From positions 32,054,323 to 32,118,322 of the forward strand of contig OX439131.1 of the NCBI GenBank assembly GCA_949318235.1: a DNA stretch of 64,000 nt, written 5' to 3'. The position numbers and the translations under genes were made by a program. This document shows positions 1 to 14,022 of this stretch, piece after piece. The notes under the pieces were generated by a model. The model saw nothing but the letters and a program-made list of their open reading frames with translations, made no database searches and had not been told where the DNA came from. Position 1 is the stretch's first letter; the number at the start of each line of letters is the position of its first letter. This stretch comes from Ecdyonurus torrentis. Its lineage: Eukaryota > Arthropoda > Insecta > Ephemeroptera > Heptageniidae.

Positions 1-1256
1 GTTTTCAAGTTGTATATGCCTTTAAGAGGCCAAAAAAACGTACATATCCATTTACATGGTCCTCTGACTTTTAATTTAACAATAATCACATGTCAGAGTG
101 TTTTATAATTTCAGTTTTATACAGTACACATAGTTATAAGATTCAATAAAATACTATTTAAAATATTAATTAACATTACAGATATTCACTGAATAGAATA
201 GAAGTTACAGACATTTATCACAAACATTTTATTATAATTAGAGATCAATGAAACAGAATAAAGTATAAATATTATTTAAACTTTACTTTATCTGACAATA
301 ACTCAGTATGAATCATTCTTATTTTGTAAACTTCATATGGAATAATTTTAATAAATGAAAAAATCATTCATAGTTATTAAAATATATGATAAACAATAAC
401 TAAAAACAAGAAGAAAAACAAAATGAATAAAATAAAAATATTGTATTTCTTTATTTATATTTATCATTTTATTAAGCAGCTGTATATATAATAAATTTGT
501 GTTATGTCAAATAATATTTATTATAAAATATTACTGCTATTTTCTTTATGAGTTATTATAAACGATATAGAAGATTATAGCACAAAATTATATCATACAT
601 CAAGTTTATATATTTACACGTTTTAAGGAAAATAATTACTTTACACGTGCTTCAAAATTAATTACCAAACAATTTACCAAGAATTATAAATAGTTACCAA
701 ATAAATATCTTCTTCCAACATACAGGAAATTAACATCATCCGGTAAAATATTTGATTTAAATTTCTTTTTAAAATAGAGCAAGAAAAGTTCTTTTGTTAT
801 TTTTTGTAAAAGAAAGTTGTAATTATTGTTTCTTTGAGGTCAGTCCAAAGGGAAGGAAGTTACTTAATTTTCTACTTGACTTATAATTCAATTGTTGTTT
901 GGGTCAACAGTATATTAATTTCACAAGTCCTTTGTTTAAAAATAAAACTTAAATTTAAAGTAAAATCCAATGCAGGGTTCACAATACGATAATAAAACAG
1001 TTACGATGATTGATAATATGCGTTTAACATGATAACAATAATATAGATTGCATGAGCAAGAAAATTTTTACAAACATAATACTCAAAGTCACAAACAATG
1101 ATGCAATTGCTCAAAAGGCAAAGCCCATCGAGTTAATTTTCCATAAATTGACAAAAATAGAACATATGAATAAACACGATTATACATGTTTTAGAAATAA
1201 TGCAACCACCACATCAATTGAATACTATTGGCATTATGGAAATAAAATGTATTTAA
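1..1256. other. AT-rich DNA, nothing recognised
   Basis: This stretch is very A+T-rich and has no convincing exon, repeat boundary or RNA gene. The open frames seen are short and rich in Asn, Ile, Lys and Tyr, as expected by chance in such DNA. Confidence 0.6.
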
Positions 1257-1415
1257 ATGGAGTTTTGTGCCACCTTTTATGAAAGAGAATGTATCTGTAT
1301 TCTGGCATACGCACGCACAGGCATCAAAAAGCGGAGAACACGAGAACGCATCCACTGCTCAACACGAGCTCGCGGTTACATAATGTACACACAATTCTGT
1401 AACTCATTAATTTGA
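1257..1415 (+). other. GC-richer island with a 52-codon ORF
   Basis: The interval 1290-1380 is clearly richer in G+C than its surroundings. It is crossed by an ATG-to-TGA frame starting MEFCATFYERECICIL and continuing with an Arg/Lys-rich middle part. I see no splice signals, signal peptide or familiar motif. It could be an old repeat remnant, a UTR exon or chance. I do not recognise the product. Confidence 0.15.
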
Positions 1416-3585
1416 AAACTAGTAACTTTATTTTATAATCAAGCTGTCTTTTTAGAGCCGTTTCACACTGTAGATGGCTGTGGTATTACCAGATTCACGT
1501 TTTGCTGCAAACACCGTATAATAAATATCATAGTAAGTGTAAGGTGATGATTTTTATCACTACTAACTTGATTTGAAAAAACGCAACCAAAATAACTTCC
1601 AAAAAAATCGGAAAATATGAAATAATATAATGTAAAATCAATGTAATAAAAAAAGATCTAATTTACAGTGCTTTAATTGTAATTGACTTAATTATAGTTT
1701 GTAAAGTGATTATTCTATGAAGTTTTTTTTTTATTATTATTTAACAGTTCTACAAGTACACCAGTATTTTATATCAGAATAAACTTCTAATTGAGTTATT
1801 AAATTTTCTTTAATTAAGTTGAAGATAATCAATCTATTATCTAAAAATTAAAATGTCATAATTTATAAATGAATTAAAAAAATTCTACGATTTTATCACA
1901 CTTTTTTTGTAATACATGCAGATAAATTTTTTTTTAAACTATAAAATTACTGTTTTTATTTACTATAATATATTCAGTTAAATATAATTATATATAATAA
2001 AACAACAAAAACATAATGTAATATTATAAAATTATACCTTCAAATTATATGAACAACATTTCATGTCAAATTTTATTCGTTGCTATAAAGTTGTTTTACA
2101 AACCACAACCATATACATAAATGTATAAATAAGCATACATAAATGTTTTTTTTTTCTTCTTAACATTATAACAAAGCAGTTTACTACTTTAAATTCCCTT
2201 AAGTTAACACAAAACCACTATTTTGTTGTTAATTATAATTACTTTGCAGTCTGTCCAGTTTTACTGCAAGGTTCACTTATGAAAGTGAATGAGATTATAT
2301 TATCTAAATGAAGACAGGAAAATGTTATGCTGTTTAATGCTTTTTAACTCTAAAATTACTGGTGTATTCTACCATTTTTTATTAAGAATTATGAGAAAAT
2401 TTATAAATATAAAAGTATATTTTATTAAATATTAAAAAATATATATATATTAAAATTTATCGTATAAAATAAATTGTGTTTTGAATAAAAACTGACTTCA
2501 GTCAATATACGCATTATTGTCAGTATAAATTAATTTTTAATGAAGTGGGATATTTTTTATTTTTGCTTTATAAAGATTATTCTTACTTTTTTAAAAATTT
2601 AAAGCATGAATTATATTATAAACAATTAACATATTTTATAAATTAAAATATGATTATAGTTGTAAGTAAAGGCCGATTGTACACAGTTCATAATTACAGT
2701 TTTATACAAATCTGAGACAAATGAATGAATATTTTATAACTTATAAAATTCATTTTCCCTAAAATTACAATAAATACTTTAAAATATTTTCAAGCTCATA
2801 GAATAACATAAATATTTTCCATGTATTTTTGTTTTCCTTTTGTTTTCCTTTTTCCTTTTTTTTTTTTTTTTTTTTTATATATAAATATATATAAACACTT
2901 GACCTGGTACTTTGACACAAGAATTAATATAAAGTAATGTTTATGTTTTAAATTTTAACATTAAATCAAAGAAACATTTTCGTTGTTATTGGATAAGCAT
3001 TTGATAAATTTGAACATTATTTTATAAGTAGCTTTTAAATTTTATCATACAAGTACTGCTATTTGCCCCGTTATTTAAAAAGTAATTAAAACAACAATAA
3101 AAACGTGAAGAGAACACAAAAAAGATAACTCTAACAAAAAACTAAGGATTAACATAAAAACATTAAGTAGAAATCATAACTTTAATACAAGGCAAGAAAA
3201 AAAGTTCTTCTTTTATAAGAATAGTGCAAAAAAAAAAAAAAAAAAAAGTTTGAACATGAAATATATTTTTATAACCCTTTTCATCCAAAATTTGCATGTA
3301 AAAATAGCTTTTATAATCATCTAGTTGTTTATAAAAAATGCTTGCTTGAACGTTGTACATTTTTTTTTTCAGAACAGTTGCTATTGTAATGTAAAGTATA
3401 CTTTTTCTTTTGAATAATATTTTGTACATAAGTAGTGAGGCGTGTTTATGAGACACCATTATAATAAATAAAGAATTTTTGCAATGTATAAGTGTATGTG
3501 TGAGATATCCAGTTTCTGTAGAGTCAGTCAAGTATTAAGAATACAGGAAGAAGGCGTGAGTGGAGGGAAAGAAACACACACAGAT

Positions 3586-3589
<4 letters not shown>
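1416..3589. other. AT-rich non-coding stretch
   Basis: No gene is supported here. A short open stretch follows a good acceptor near 1746 (FYKYTSILYQ, then stop after about 21 codons), but it has no donor and I do not call it. A T-run lies at 2856-2876 and an A-run near 3230-3247. Confidence 0.5.

Positions 3590-3682
<93 letters not shown>
3590..3682 (+). repeat. (GA)n microsatellite, about 93 bp
   Basis: Uninterrupted GA dinucleotides. They create long Arg-Glu (plus) and Leu-Ser (minus) open frames through this position that should not be read as proteins. Confidence 0.97.
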
Positions 3683-3683
<1 letters not shown>

Positions 3684-4072
3684 GTACACCATGACGGGTG
3701 CTGATGGATTTGGTGACTTCGTACAATATGGAAAAGGATAAAGGATTTGTGAAAAAGGTCACTACTTTTCTTCTTACAATAAGGATAATAAGAAAAATAT
3801 TTATAGAAAGAAAAAGAAACATAAAATATAGAAAAGTTAAAACGAGAAAAGTAGCTGTAATGTTTTAAAAACACCAACAAAAAAACAAGAAATGTACTGT
3901 GAAAAATACATTTTGTATTGTAAAGGTTGAATAAATTTAACAATAATTAAATATGGTGATATAATATTTTATATAACGTATCAAACGTATCAATCAATAA
4001 TTACTCTGTAAATGTTTCTAGGTCACTGGATATAAAATATATAATACTAAGGAAATGTTTTGCCTTTTCATT

Positions 4073-4074
<2 letters not shown>

Positions 4075-4109
<35 letters not shown>
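4075..4109 (+). repeat. poly(A) run, 35 nt
   Basis: Homopolymer A. No retrogene body or target-site duplication is evident next to it, so I treat it as simple sequence. Confidence 0.95.
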
Positions 4110-4111
<2 letters not shown>

Positions 4112-4550
4112 GATATCTTAACAGATTTTACGGAACATTTATGTTATGATAGTTTTTATTATGATTACATTTGAAAAATGAGAATTCTGAGCATAAAGTA
4201 ATCAATAATAAAACAGGAAAATGAGTTATGTAATAGATTTGAGTAGATATACCTCGCTTAGTAGGAATAATATTCTTTTGTTGGCTAAGGTAGAAATCAA
4301 TGGTGTGGCAAAATTGCTTACTTGCATTTTATCCTAACCACTACGAGAGAAGTAAATAACTTAATTTTACACTGCATTACTGCCGGCAATTAACTCCACT
4401 CTCTGCCTTTAAATTTTATATGTCTGAAAATTTAACTTTACAGGTGGTATGCGTTATTTACGTAGATATTTAAATACTAGATTTGCTCTGTTTTAATTTT
4501 AGGTAGGTTTGTAAAGAGATGACACGTGCAAATAAAATAATAATAAAAAT

Positions 4551-4854
4551 CTATAGGGTCTATGCATTCATGTTAAAGTCGACGCCATGTTGGATAACTC
4601 AATAACATGGGTGGCATAGGAAAATGAATCATTTTGCCAGTTTAAAATTACTATGCAATATTTTTGTGAGCATTGATGCTGTAAATATGTTGAATTAGTA
4701 TCTCAAGTATGTGAGAAAAATTACAATAACAAACAATGAACTGATTTCCCAAAGAAAATTGGCTTAAATGAAGTTTGTCCTATGCTGAGCAATGTTATTC
4801 ACTACTCCAGTATGGCCTCGAAGCGCAATAAATATGACGTCATCCGCATACGAC
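4551..4854 (+). mobile_element. Non-autonomous inverted-repeat element, family 2, copy 1
   Basis: This segment is the near reverse complement of 47234-47546 over about 300 bp. Its left end begins CTATAGGGTCTATGCATTCA, and the other copy shows the matching inverted terminus at both ends. The right end here stops at CATCCGCATACGAC and lacks the outermost CTATAGGGT, so this copy is eroded or truncated on that side. It has no coding capacity and contains TGACGTCA at 4835-4842. The size and terminal repeats suggest a MITE. The superfamily is unclear. Confidence 0.75.
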
Positions 4855-4939
4855 AAGAAAAACAAAATTGAAAAATATGAATCAACATATTTGCAAGTTT
4901 TGAAGAACATTTATTCCAACGTTCAATCAAACTGATCAA

Positions 4940-5215
4940 ATTAATTCAATTTCAAATAGGCTTTATTGCAAACAAACAAACAAACAAACATTACTTCAAA
5001 GTGCAATAGTTGGGCACACTACAATCAAGACACGTTCAATAATTGGAAGAAGTTTAATGCCTTAAACAGTAAACTCAACGCCCACGTGACCTCGGTACAT
5101 CGTGACCTTGTCAGCACCGCGCATACCAGCAAAATATTAGAGCTGTAGTTGCAGTATAAGCACGGTGCTAGTATTGTTTGTAAGCTTTTCTGTATGTTAG
5201 GATTATTTAACACGG
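4940..5215 (-). mobile_element. Retroelement 3' tail (minus strand), copy 1
   Basis: Read on the minus strand, a GC-richer body (5050-5210) runs into a (GTTT)n stretch, the signal GCAATAAAGCCTATTTG and then an AAATTGAATT-type ending. A polyadenylation-like AATAAA followed by a short repeated tail is typical of non-LTR retrotransposons and SINEs. The same ending recurs at 5256-5298. No reverse transcriptase remains, so the class (LINE or SINE) is inferred only from the tail. Confidence 0.55.
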
Positions 5216-5255
5216 GAGCTTGGAGGCGTTGCTTCTGGCCGCAACACGGGGCTCA

Positions 5256-5455
5256 ATTAAATTCAATTCAAAATAGGCTTTATTGTATAAAAAACACATT
5301 ACATCAAATACATGTTTGGGTTTAAGTCATACGACTCTGTAACCAATTCAGCCAAAGGGGAAAATCTCAACGAGCGCCTGTAGTTTTGAGTGCTTATGCA
5401 ACTTGCATAGCATTTATGCGCAACTATTTGCCTATAAGTACAGGCGATATAAAAA
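5256..5455 (-). mobile_element. Retroelement 3' tail (minus strand), copy 2
   Basis: The minus strand ends in ACAATAAAGCCTATTTTG and then AATTGAATTTAATTG, matching the tail of the neighbouring copy. The body includes 5368-5445, bounded by CGCCTGTA and TACAGGCG. That part resembles 45565-45655 in sequence and order. The copies are diverged, so boundaries are approximate. Confidence 0.5.
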
Positions 5456-5785
5456 AGAAAACCTTGAATTTTATAAATACATTTTTTATTATTATTATTT
5501 TCTAATTAGTTATTGTGCTTTATAGAAATTCATTGCAACATACGTTATAGTATTATTAATCTTAATAAAGTAACTATCTCATTTAATATCATTAAAAATT
5601 ATTGTGGTAGTAGAAATTTTTATTTTATAATCTAAGATTATAAAAAAAAATTATAACTTATAAAGAAAATTTATATAAAATAATAAATATAATAGATAAA
5701 TTTTATAAGTTAGTTCATGCATTTTATTAGAGAAGATGTTGATTAAATGAAAAATGTTTGTTGTGGTATTTGTTGACAGCTAGGA

Positions 5786-5845
5786 ATGAAGTTATTGCTT
5801 GAAATACCAAGAAAGAGGAAAGGCACAGGCGAGCAGGCATCGTCA

Positions 5846-5890
<45 letters not shown>

Positions 5891-6043
5891 CAGGCCACAT
5901 ACGCCAAGGCAGTAAAGCTTGCGCTGCACAAGAAGCCTCTCTTCTTTCTCTACAAAATCTTTCTTCTACAAAAAAGTAGTCTTGTCATATATAGTTTAAT
6001 CAAGACTGATGTTCCCGCCACAAGAAAATTAACTAACAAGTAA
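5786..6043 (+). CDS. Uncertain 85-codon ORF spanning a GA microsatellite
   Basis: An ATG frame runs to TAA. It encodes MKLLLEIPRKRKGTGEQAS, then Arg-Glu repeats from the (GA)n at 5849-5886, then IQATYAKAVKLALHKKPLFF. The flanks of the microsatellite (5800-5945) are richer in G+C than the surroundings, and several codons end in C or G. These are weak signs of coding use. There is no known domain, splice site or family match. A chance frame extended by the microsatellite is the main alternative. Confidence 0.15.
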
Positions 6044-6117
6044 TTAATGAGAAACCATAATAACATAGAATAAATGTCATCAAGCGTATAAAAGCCAATG
6101 TTAAAATAAACTTTCAT

Positions 6118-6118
<1 letters not shown>

Positions 6119-6188
<70 letters not shown>
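6119..6188 (+). repeat. (TA)n microsatellite, about 70 bp
   Basis: Perfect TA alternation in intergenic or intronic DNA. Confidence 0.97.
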
Positions 6189-6189
<1 letters not shown>

Positions 6190-6823
6190 TAACATAAGAA
6201 ATATGTTGCAATTGAACTTAATACTGTATATACATACATGAAGAGCTTTATAACAAAGTATTAGATGTTATTTACTTTTTTATAATAAAATTAATATCTC
6301 GTCTATATATATATAACATTTTTATTAACTCAACCCTCATTATTTACATTATTGTAGTATTTAAGACTTTAAAAATATATATTTAAAATTAATTTTAATG
6401 ATATTTGGAAACGTTAACGAGCTTATTTTATTATTATTATAAATTTTTGTGTGACCTTTTACCTTTCTTACATTTGCTTTCCTGTAATATGATTATTTTT
6501 AGCTCATTTTAGGTACATATTTCCTTGTTTCAATAATAAAGGAAAATATATGTTCAATTCACTGAACAGAAAATTATGTTCAAATTAAGTGAGAATATTA
6601 TGTAAGTGGGTGTATATATTTTGCAGGTTTAAAAATTATTTATTATTATCAATATAAACCAGAATTAACTGAAAAGCCAAAAAATGCTACAGTGATACCA
6701 CGATTTTGATCACAACCTAGTGCGAAGGTTGTTATATATTATTTTACTACTTTAGTTTACTTGAAAGAATGAAAACTAGTCTCGCCTAACTGGATGGTAC
6801 GAAAATCCGAAGAAAAACTTTAT

Positions 6824-6856
<33 letters not shown>

Positions 6857-8560
6857 GTGGGACTAGTTTTGTTTAAAAAAATATATTTGTAAAAATAAAT
6901 CTAAACATTTTATTTGTTTCTTGATTTAAATCACTCACAATATTTAAAAAAAATGTGGTTATGGTTATTAATCACATAATCACACAGAAAACAATTGAAA
7001 TAATAAAACTATATTGCATTGAAAAGTATATTTAAAAAAAAAAAAAATAATAATAACAAGCAAAACTAAATGTGCTTTATTTATTTATTTTAGTTTTAAA
7101 TTATATACTTTGAACCATATTTGTGACACGCCCGAAGTATTTTAAATAATGCAGTTCGGCCCCTGTAACATTATTTTAACCAGCATATTTCCTTTATTAA
7201 TAAATAATACGAATTAAATAGTAGAACGCTCAAAAATGTAAACATAAAATCCATGACCTGCAATAAAACTAACAATTCAAGAAGCATTTTGTTTCATATA
7301 AAAAAAAAAAAAAAAAAAAAAAAAAACTGAATATAAATAATAAAGTTTTATTGCTTTGTTATTTCAATTAAATTAACATACATTTTTTTTATTGTTTCCC
7401 CTTCTCCTAAACTAATGACCACAACAGATTGAATTTTTAAGCTTTCATCTGTTTTCAATCTTTTCAATCAAGGGGCAGTCTCAGTTTGAATTTTGTTCTC
7501 TTTATTTTAATTCCAAGTAGTTTGGTGTAACAATAAGTGACCAAAAGATACAGTAAATTGTTGTATGAGTTTTGATATCTTCAATTTGGTTAATATTAGT
7601 TTTGCTTCAAATTATGTTTAAAGTTTTGTATAATAGGGTTGTCAAGTACTCTTTAATGCCTTATTAAAGTACTTTAATAACAATTATTATTATTAATCTG
7701 GGTAAAAAAACAAACGTTTACACTAGTTTTTGATGAAAATCACCTAACCTCCCTGCGATTGTATCACATTAGACGGCTTTTGTCCAAATTCAAATTTGTA
7801 ATATAACTTGTAAAATAATAAAATTTGTTGAAACTTGTAATATATATATAATTATAATATCATTATTTGGAAATTTGAACAAATTGATTTTATAAAAGTT
7901 TTCCTTATATTTTAGTTATAAATATTTCATATTATAATTTTTTAATTTCCTTTAACAAGTCCTTTTGTTATTTTACGTTAATATTTCCTTGTTCATTTAA
8001 TAAAGGAAAGTATTTCCAGATATATTTTAATATTGTACTGGTACTTACTGACTGTAAAAGGCATTTCACATAAATTATTATGCACCTGCTAATAAATTTA
8101 ATGTTTTATTAGTATTTTCTAAATTAAAAATGAAGTATACAATCCAGTATCCCTCTTAATGCAACCAAGAATTCTAATTTATTTAAAGTCTCTAAGGTAA
8201 ATGAAATATTACTTACCTTACCAAATACTTACCGTTTTATGTCTCTTTTGTAGAAATTTTATTTCCACTAACTATTATTAATTACATCTTTGCAATATAA
8301 TTGACAGATGCTTACTTTTCACTTTTATAAATTCTTCATTGCAAACGTTTCTATTATGAAAATAAAAAGTTGTAGGGCAAAACAACTTTAAAAAAAGTAT
8401 ATAAAAATTTTATTGCATAGGATACTCATTGTTAAGAATGTAGGTCGCCATGCATGCCACTGGTACTAATTATCCAATTAACATGCATTGCACTTGATTG
8501 TGTTTTAGAGAGTAAAGCAGTGAGTTTTATGCAAAATAAATTTTTATTTATTTTAAATTC
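6189..8560. other. AT-rich non-coding stretch
   Basis: This holds only simple sequence: a T-run at about 6824-6854 and an A-run at about 7301-7326. Three donor-like sites sit close together on the minus strand at 8208-8230, but no acceptor or open exon supports them. Confidence 0.5.
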
Positions 8561-8616
8561 AACTTTTTGTATTTTCACACTTTTTCTCATTTTTGTTTTT
8601 GTGATGCAGGAATATC

Positions 8617-8787
8617 ATGTACATCTCTCTCTTTCTCTCTCTCTCTCTCTCTGTCGCATCTACTCTCATCTTTCTCCAACGTTGTGACAATGTCAATAAC
8701 AATAACTGCAGCAAAAATTGTTGTCGTAGCAATTCTACAGTGCTTGTCATAAAAATCAAAGCAATTTTCATTGAAAAGAAAAACTAA
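8617..8787 (+). CDS. Candidate small cysteine-containing secreted peptide (terminal exon or whole ORF)
   Basis: An ATG at 8617 opens a 56-codon frame ending at TAA 8785-8787. Residues 1-21 are hydrophobic (MYISLFLSLSLS, then a Leu/Ile/Phe-rich stretch) and could be a signal peptide, although part of this comes from a CT microsatellite (8625-8652). A Cys segment follows with spacing C-x7-C-x3-C-C, then a basic tail. Upstream is a strong splice acceptor, a long pyrimidine tract ending GATGCAG at 8610. AATAAA overlaps the stop region and a GT-rich TTTGTATGTGTCTG follows, as at a 3' end. A second open frame across the same DNA ends at 8752. I do not recognise the family, and the small size makes chance a serious alternative. 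Confidence 0.22.
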   Translation: MYISLFLSLSLSVASTLIFLQRCDNVNNNNCSKNCCRSNSTVLVIKIKAIFIEKKN

Positions 8788-9082
8788 ATAAAGCTTTATT
8801 TTGTATGTGTCTGTATTTAAAAGTTTTTTTTTTTAAAGTAATATTCCATGTTTCAAAATACATATTTCAAGAAAGTTAGTTTTTTTTATTCGTTTGCAAA
8901 TATGTATCTAATTTAGAATAAAGTTCAATCTGTAAGAGTACAGACACAAAAAATGATACGCATATTCATAAAGTGAAAAGTTTTACAGTGAAACAAGAAA
9001 AATATAATGATAAAAAATTGTTTGGATTAGAGCCATATGAGAGAAAGTTGGTTTCAATTGTTTAATATGAATAAAAGGAAAT

Positions 9083-9086
<4 letters not shown>

Positions 9087-9176
<90 letters not shown>
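9087..9176 (+). repeat. (TA)n microsatellite, about 90 bp
   Basis: Uninterrupted TA repeat. Confidence 0.97.
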
Positions 9177-9179
<3 letters not shown>

Positions 9180-9332
9180 ATATTTCAATAGTTGCATGTT
9201 CTGTATCTGTACTTATACAAAACATTACATACAGTATTATTTTACTACTTCATTTCATAGTTTATATAAAAACTAACATATTGGAATATACCGGTACAGT
9301 AGAATAGATTTACACATGAAAATCTCTCATAT

Positions 9333-9385
9333 ATGCCTTATTTTTAATGTTATTTCTAGTAGAAATAACATTGAAAATAAAGCAT
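9333..9385. repeat. Short foldback, 26-bp arms
   Basis: ATGCCTTATTTTTAATGTTA on the left pairs with the matching right arm ending AAAATAAAGCAT. The two arms have only two mismatches and almost no loop. Transcribed, it would make a tight hairpin. It could be a tiny element remnant. Confidence 0.7.
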
Positions 9386-10661
<1,276 letters not shown>

Positions 10662-11445
10662 GAAATGAAATTTTATATAAGATTTCAGTAAGTTAGAATT
10701 CATGTGGTGACGAAACTAGTATATTAAAAAAAATTGTGAAGGACTTCATATTACAAGATTACAAAAATATTGAGTACTTCAATGAAGGAGTTTATATATA
10801 AAAAAACCTGAAAAGAAGAGGGGACTTGAGATTTTTATAAAAGCTCATTGATGAGAGTTGTCATTCAATGTTAGCTCCTTAGTTTTGAGTCTATATATAA
10901 TATACTTGTAGATATAAGGTCCATATTATTATTTGAAAGTATATAAAATTGGTATCTAACAGAAACGTTCATACTTGATCTTATAACAATCAAGTTAGAG
11001 TGGTTGAGTTGAAACTTAAACAATTTTCAACGTTTAAAAAGGTACAACTGTATATATAAGACGTTAGTTGATGAAATTTCGATGTGAAAAAGTAAAATAT
11101 CAATCTAACAAATTGCTATCTATTAATATCTATTAATATCTATCATTTAATAACATACCAGATATTTTTAAATTGAGGATAAAACTTAAATATAATATTT
11201 TGTAGTGCAGTTTTTTTATGCCAATAATGAAAAGCAATTCTAAATATCTTGCAAGAGAAATTGTTTGAATATTAACTATATTTAATTTATTCCTTTGAAG
11301 TTTTTTCCCGCATGCTTATAGTCTGATATTATACCGTTACTACACTAAACCATGCATTATTTGAAATATTTGTAAATATAAGGTAAATAATTACAAATAT
11401 TTTATATTAATAATACATAAATTGAATTGAAATTAAATCACCTAT

Positions 11446-11545
11446 TATTTATTTATTTACGTCTTTTTATTGGGAAAAATCAGGCTGCAAGCCTCTCAAT
11501 TTCACCCAACTGTTTAAGAGTACAGTCAGTTACAAACTTAATACA
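11446..11545 (-). mobile_element. Non-LTR retroelement 3' end (minus strand)
   Basis: On the minus strand a GC-richer stretch (GCTTGCAGCCTGATTTTTCC) leads to CCAATAAAAAGACG and then (TAAA)n. An AATAAA signal followed by a short tandem tail is a common LINE/SINE 3' structure. No coding part of the element is recognisable. Confidence 0.5.
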
Positions 11546-11620
11546 AATACAAATAATTATATTCTTACAACTTATGATACAATTTTAAATCATTTTTATT
11601 TTAAATATAGTTTAATAGCT

Positions 11621-11724
<104 letters not shown>

Positions 11725-11987
11725 TATAGACAGATCATGTAAACTTAAAATACCAACTACATAATAGTAAAAGTTCTTATAAATAAAAATAATACAAAAA
11801 AGTATATTTAATAATAAAAAGTGTTGACAAATAATTATTCTCTATAAAAGAAAGTAATATGATTTTAAGTCTGTCTTACTAACTTTGTTAATATCTTATT
11901 TATCATTTGTGTTTTAAAAATTCATGAAGCCTTTTAAAATTCCCCTCTAAGTAAATAAATATATTTTTTTTTATTGTTTGTGTTTAG

Positions 11988-12169
11988 GTAGGGAATGACG
12001 TGTTCATACATGGACTGATCTATCGTTTCTGTGATGTTAGCGGGGGGGGTCAGATGCTGCAAGAAGCGAGGTCACGCCTGGTATTCCAGCCCGCTGACCA
12101 GGGATTTGTGGCTTTCTTTCACACTAATATATCGCCCTCTAAAGTGCCACTTTACAGAGGGAGAGATGA
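11988..12169 (+). CDS. Candidate internal exon A of an unrecognised glycoprotein-like gene
   Basis: A textbook acceptor (long T-rich tract ending TGTTTAG at 11987) opens a 182-nt block that is far richer in G+C than its flanks. Of the three frames entered from this acceptor, only one is open. It encodes VGNDVFIHGLIYRFCDVSGG, then QMLQEARSRLVFQPADQGF, and ends HTNISPSKVPLYRGRD plus two bases of a Glu codon. The donor is ATGA|GTAACG (moderate); without it a TAA follows at 12171. The phase is 0 in, 2 out. NIS is an N-glycosylation sequon and the single Cys suggests an extracellular domain. The next candidate exons (31260, 40950) fit the phase. A run of eight G at 12042-12049 makes the frame sensitive to sequencing error. 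The family is not recognised. Confidence 0.5.
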
Positions 12170-12173
12170 GTAA

Positions 12174-13055
12174 CGGAAAAAAAGAGGTTAGTTTGCAACG
12201 GAATAAAAGTAAAAGGTGTATATAATACTTATTTATCATCAGTAATAAAAAAAAGAGAGGTAATATAAAAATAATGTGATACAATTTACAGGACAAAAGT
12301 TTCATTACATTCAACGAAAACACCAAAATATATACGTGTACAAATTAAGTAACGTATAATTGATATAAAATACGTAAAGCCTATTTAATTGAATTTTTTC
12401 AGTATTTATATTCATTTTTAGTAAGTTAATAAAATGTCATTATTTTTTTATATTGGGCAAGGGTATTAATAAACAGCATATTATTGATTAAAAATTCTAA
12501 TAAATGGTAAGAATATGAATCAAGTAAAAGCTAAAATTTAAACTCAAATAACTTGATATTAAAATAGAACGTATAATATCATTTTTGTTTTCTGTCATTT
12601 AAAATAGTGTCTCATGCGTATAAATATTTACCGTAAGAATTTTGACATGTGTATATTATTGAAGTATAGCGAACAATCTATGAAAAATTAAATGTTAGCA
12701 TCTAAAAAATATCTGGTAAGTTAAAAAAAAATGTACGAGTAGAACTTGAGAGTGATAAATGCAAAAAAAAAAAAAAAAAAAAAAAAAAAACACGATAGAA
12801 TGCATCTAAACGTAAAAGGTGGAAGAAAAGTAAGAAGGAGAAAAGAAAAATGCGAGGAAAAGAAACTACAGCAAAATATATGGAAGAGACCTGGCAGTTT
12901 AAACTGGCTCGTTGTTTGATGTCTCTCTCTTTCTCTCTCTCATCCATTTTATAACTTGTTACAATAATATACTACCATTTATTCTTTAGCCTTAAACTAA
13001 GTCTTATATAAGAGAAAAGAAAGAAATGATTCTTTCGTTTTTATATTCCTTCTTC

Positions 13056-13088
<33 letters not shown>

Positions 13089-13579
13089 GAAATAGTGTCT
13101 TGTATGTTAAATGGTTTGGAACTTCCGGGACAATGAGATGTTTATTTTACTCAGCGGTTAAGCTGAGGCAAACTCATCCATTGGAACTTTTTTTCTTTTT
13201 ACAATGACTTATAACCTATATATATATATATATACACACAAAAATAACAAAAGAAAATTTTCCAAACAAAAACGTATTGCACACACCATAAACACTGCTT
13301 TTGTATTCAAAAATATTAAGACATTATAGAAAACATTTTTAAACATTAAAAATAAATTAAATGGCTCTAAAATAGATAAAATTATGATCATAAATAACAA
13401 ATGATGTGAATTTAAATGTTTAAAATAAATAATATAAAATTAATAATTTATTCTATTTAAAATACATGACATTATGTTATTTTATTTGAGCTTTTTTATT
13501 TATTTATTTTACTATATTATGCTATTTAAGCTTTTGAAAGTTGAGACATCAAACCTAGTACTATATAGGAGTATATATA

Positions 13580-13639
<60 letters not shown>

Positions 13640-13949
13640 ACTCAGTTTATAATTCATTTTTCTTTTATAACCAGTAACTTATAATTTGTTTAGAGTTTCT
13701 ATTATTATTGCGATTTTATCATTATTATATAGAATAGAAATATGCTAAAATTATTTCCATTGCAAATACGTCTTTATATTTATATATAACAATATTTTTT
13801 ATAGCATTATATTTCTCTATGTTTGTATTTTCATTTTTAATATATTACTTGATAATGATGATGATAATTAATTTATTGATGACAGTCACTTTACGTTGCT
13901 GGAACTTATTAAAAATTTTCACCCATTACTAATATGGGGTGACGCAAAA

Positions 13950-13952
<3 letters not shown>
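12174..13952. other. Intron-like AT-rich stretch with simple sequence
   Basis: If exon A is real this is the start of an intron of about 19 kb. It holds an A-run (about 12763-12790), a T-run (about 13062-13088), short TA (13211-13232) and a (TA)n at 13580-13635. No further exon is supported. Confidence 0.5.

Positions 13953-13954
<2 letters not shown>

Positions 13955-14021
<67 letters not shown>
13955..14021 (+). repeat. (GA)n microsatellite, about 67 bp
   Basis: Uninterrupted GA repeat with moderately GC-rich flanks (14030-14110). Confidence 0.97.

Positions 14022-14022
<1 letters not shown>

Noticed and set aside
3484..3943. Frames of 85-139 codons on both strands across the GA repeat
   Set aside because: They are Arg-Glu or Leu-Ser runs made by the dinucleotide array, with no supporting signals.
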